Below, piece by piece: positions 6,792-7,601 of a stretch of 7,601 nucleotides of DNA. The stretch's first letter is position 1. The number at the start of each line of letters is the position of its first letter. The notes under the pieces are model-generated. The model did not search any database, was not told the origin of the DNA, and saw only the letters and a program-made list of their open reading frames with translations. A program made the position numbers and the translations under genes. Origin of the DNA: JdFR-22 sp046537735 (lineage in GTDB: Archaea; Halobacteriota; Archaeoglobi; Archaeoglobales; Archaeoglobaceae); assembly GCA_046537735.1 (NCBI GenBank), contig JBKHKH010000097.1, positions 1-7,601 on the forward strand, written 5' to 3'.

Positions 6792-7190
6792 ATGGGTGGG
6801 GTGATAAGGATTAAAGAAAGAAAAATAACCATCTGGTCGAAATGGAATGGTCAGATCACCAGAAGAGAAGTAGTGGACAAAAAAGGCGATCCTCTAACTC
6901 CTGTGAAGAGGGAGAGAGTTGAGCCGTACAAGAGTTTCGTTTGCTGGGTGTGCAAAGGATTTGGAGCTCTTCCAGATCCTTTCGTCAGGGCAGGGAGGAT
7001 CGAAGAACAGCCTTGCCCCACTTGCGGTGGAGCGGGAAAGGTCGTCCTCAAAGGAAACTCCAGGATCGACGCCACCTTTGAATCCCACGAGATATCCCTG
7101 ATCAGGAGATACGAGACCACAGGCGACCACACCGAGGTAATTGAAACGCCATGGGACAAAGTGAAAGCAAGTGCGATTCAACCACTCTAA
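6792..7190 (+). CDS. Small protein with two DnaJ-type CxxCxGxG zinc motifs
   Basis: 132 residues. Two cysteine pairs are visible, CWVCKGFG (Cys51, Cys54) and CPTCGGAG (Cys75, Cys78), 20 residues apart. They match the CxxCxGxG repeats of the DnaJ central domain; two such repeats can form one zinc site. There is no J domain, and the DnaJ family normally has four repeats, so this is a small zinc-ribbon-like protein of unknown role. The N-terminal 45 residues are basic and beta-rich, and the C-terminal 40 have no motif I know. No signal peptide or membrane segment is present. There is no clear ribosome binding site before ATG 6792, in keeping with a nearly leaderless mRNA; GTG 6801 is an alternative start. 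It diverges from the operon and is followed after 10 nt by the rhomboid gene. Confidence 0.75.
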   Translation: MGGVIRIKERKITIWSKWNGQITRREVVDKKGDPLTPVKRERVEPYKSFVCWVCKGFGALPDPFVRAGRIEEQPCPTCGGAGKVVLKGNSRIDATFESHEISLIRRYETTGDHTEVIETPWDKVKASAIQPL

Positions 7191-7200
7191 CGGGAGAAGG

Positions 7201-7601
7201 ATGCGGATAATACCCAGAACAGAGCTCATCCTATACCTGCTCCTTCCTTCGTGTATAATTTTGACTCTGACCATGGTTTACTTCCTCCCCTCTGAGTTAA
7301 AGAACTTATTCACCTTAAGATACAATTTCTTCTCTTTTTCAAACCCTTCTGACCTGTTGAGGCTCTACACCTACCACCTGATCCATTATAATCTTCTACA
7401 TTTCATGGGGAACCTGGTAGGCTTCACCATTATCTACTGGGCCCTGGTCCATGTGGTGGTACGGGGTGATGAGGTCAGGATGTTCAAAGTGATGTCATTT
7501 ATCATATTCCTGGTCGTTGCTCCCGCTCTGGGCATCCTTGATCTAATATTGTTCAGCGATACTGCTGCCAGGCAGGGATGCGGTTTTTCCGGCATCTTGC
7601 T
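7201..7601 (+). CDS. Rhomboid-family intramembrane serine protease, N-terminal part (cut by window end)
   Basis: The first 133 codons of a membrane protein that runs off the window. Hydrophobic segments lie at about 8-29, 68-88 and 98-118. Residues 62-71 give H-x4-H-x3-N (His62, His67, Asn71), the conserved pattern in TM2 of rhomboids that forms the oxyanion environment. Residues 128-131 are GFSG, the GxSG motif with catalytic Ser130. The partner histidine in the later helix would be beyond the window. Rhomboids cleave transmembrane segments of membrane proteins within the bilayer. ATG 7201 has GGAG 4 nt upstream and follows the zinc-motif gene by 10 nt, so the two are probably co-transcribed. 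It is unlikely to be truncated biologically; the break is only the window edge. Confidence 0.85.
   Translation, partial: MRIIPRTELILYLLLPSCIILTLTMVYFLPSELKNLFTLRYNFFSFSNPSDLLRLYTYHLIHYNLLHFMGNLVGFTIIYWALVHVVVRGDEVRMFKVMSFIIFLVVAPALGILDLILFSDTAARQGCGFSGIL

Noticed and set aside
6851..7274. Minus-strand open frames opposite the zinc-motif gene
   Set aside because: They lack motifs and overlap a plus-strand gene with clear cysteine motifs; they are shadow frames.
1..7601. CRISPR array, tRNA or insertion sequence
   Set aside because: No regularly spaced repeats, cloverleaf-like sequence, transposase motifs or terminal inverted repeats were seen; the noncoding space is under 200 bases.

Overview
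The window looks archaeal. Ribosome binding sites of the GGAGGTG/GGTGAT type sit just upstream of several starts, AT-rich TATA-like boxes fill the only real intergenic region, and the gene content fits: a CARF plus winged-helix regulator of the Csa3/DUF6293 kind, a large PIN-domain protein and an RNase J-like beta-CASP enzyme. Arginine is mostly AGG/AGA. I cannot fix the lineage from the sequence; Euryarchaeota in the broad sense is a guess.

Positions 63-6695 hold a tightly packed run of seven minus-strand genes that reads as one operon. In transcription order these are: a CARF-like/winged-helix regulator (6695-6000); a membrane-anchored RmuC nuclease (5998-4955); an RNase J-like beta-CASP metallo-hydrolase (4974-3460); a TPR protein (3485-2238); a stand-alone CARF-like protein with a DITPGRK motif (2202-1732); a PIN-domain protein broken by an apparent -1 frameshift (1725-725); and a HAD phosphatase (728-63). 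Junctions are 1-nt gaps, short overlaps or gaps under 40 nt.

The region 6696-6791 is a divergent promoter. It contains TATA-like boxes and a perfect 18-bp palindrome (GAGTTAAA-CA-TTTAACTC) beside the plus-strand start. The plus strand then carries a small protein with two DnaJ-type CxxCxGxG zinc motifs (6792-7190) and, 10 nt later, the N-terminal part of a rhomboid intramembrane protease (7201 to the window end).

The main hypothesis is that the minus-strand operon is a signal-controlled nucleic-acid-processing or defence module. Two CARF-fold proteins, the domain type that binds cyclic oligonucleotides in type III CRISPR systems, flank or accompany three predicted nucleases (RmuC, beta-CASP, PIN) and a TPR scaffold. 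No cas gene, CRISPR array or nucleotide cyclase is visible, so the signal source, if any, would lie elsewhere. The gene identities are well supported by motifs; the system-level idea is inference.
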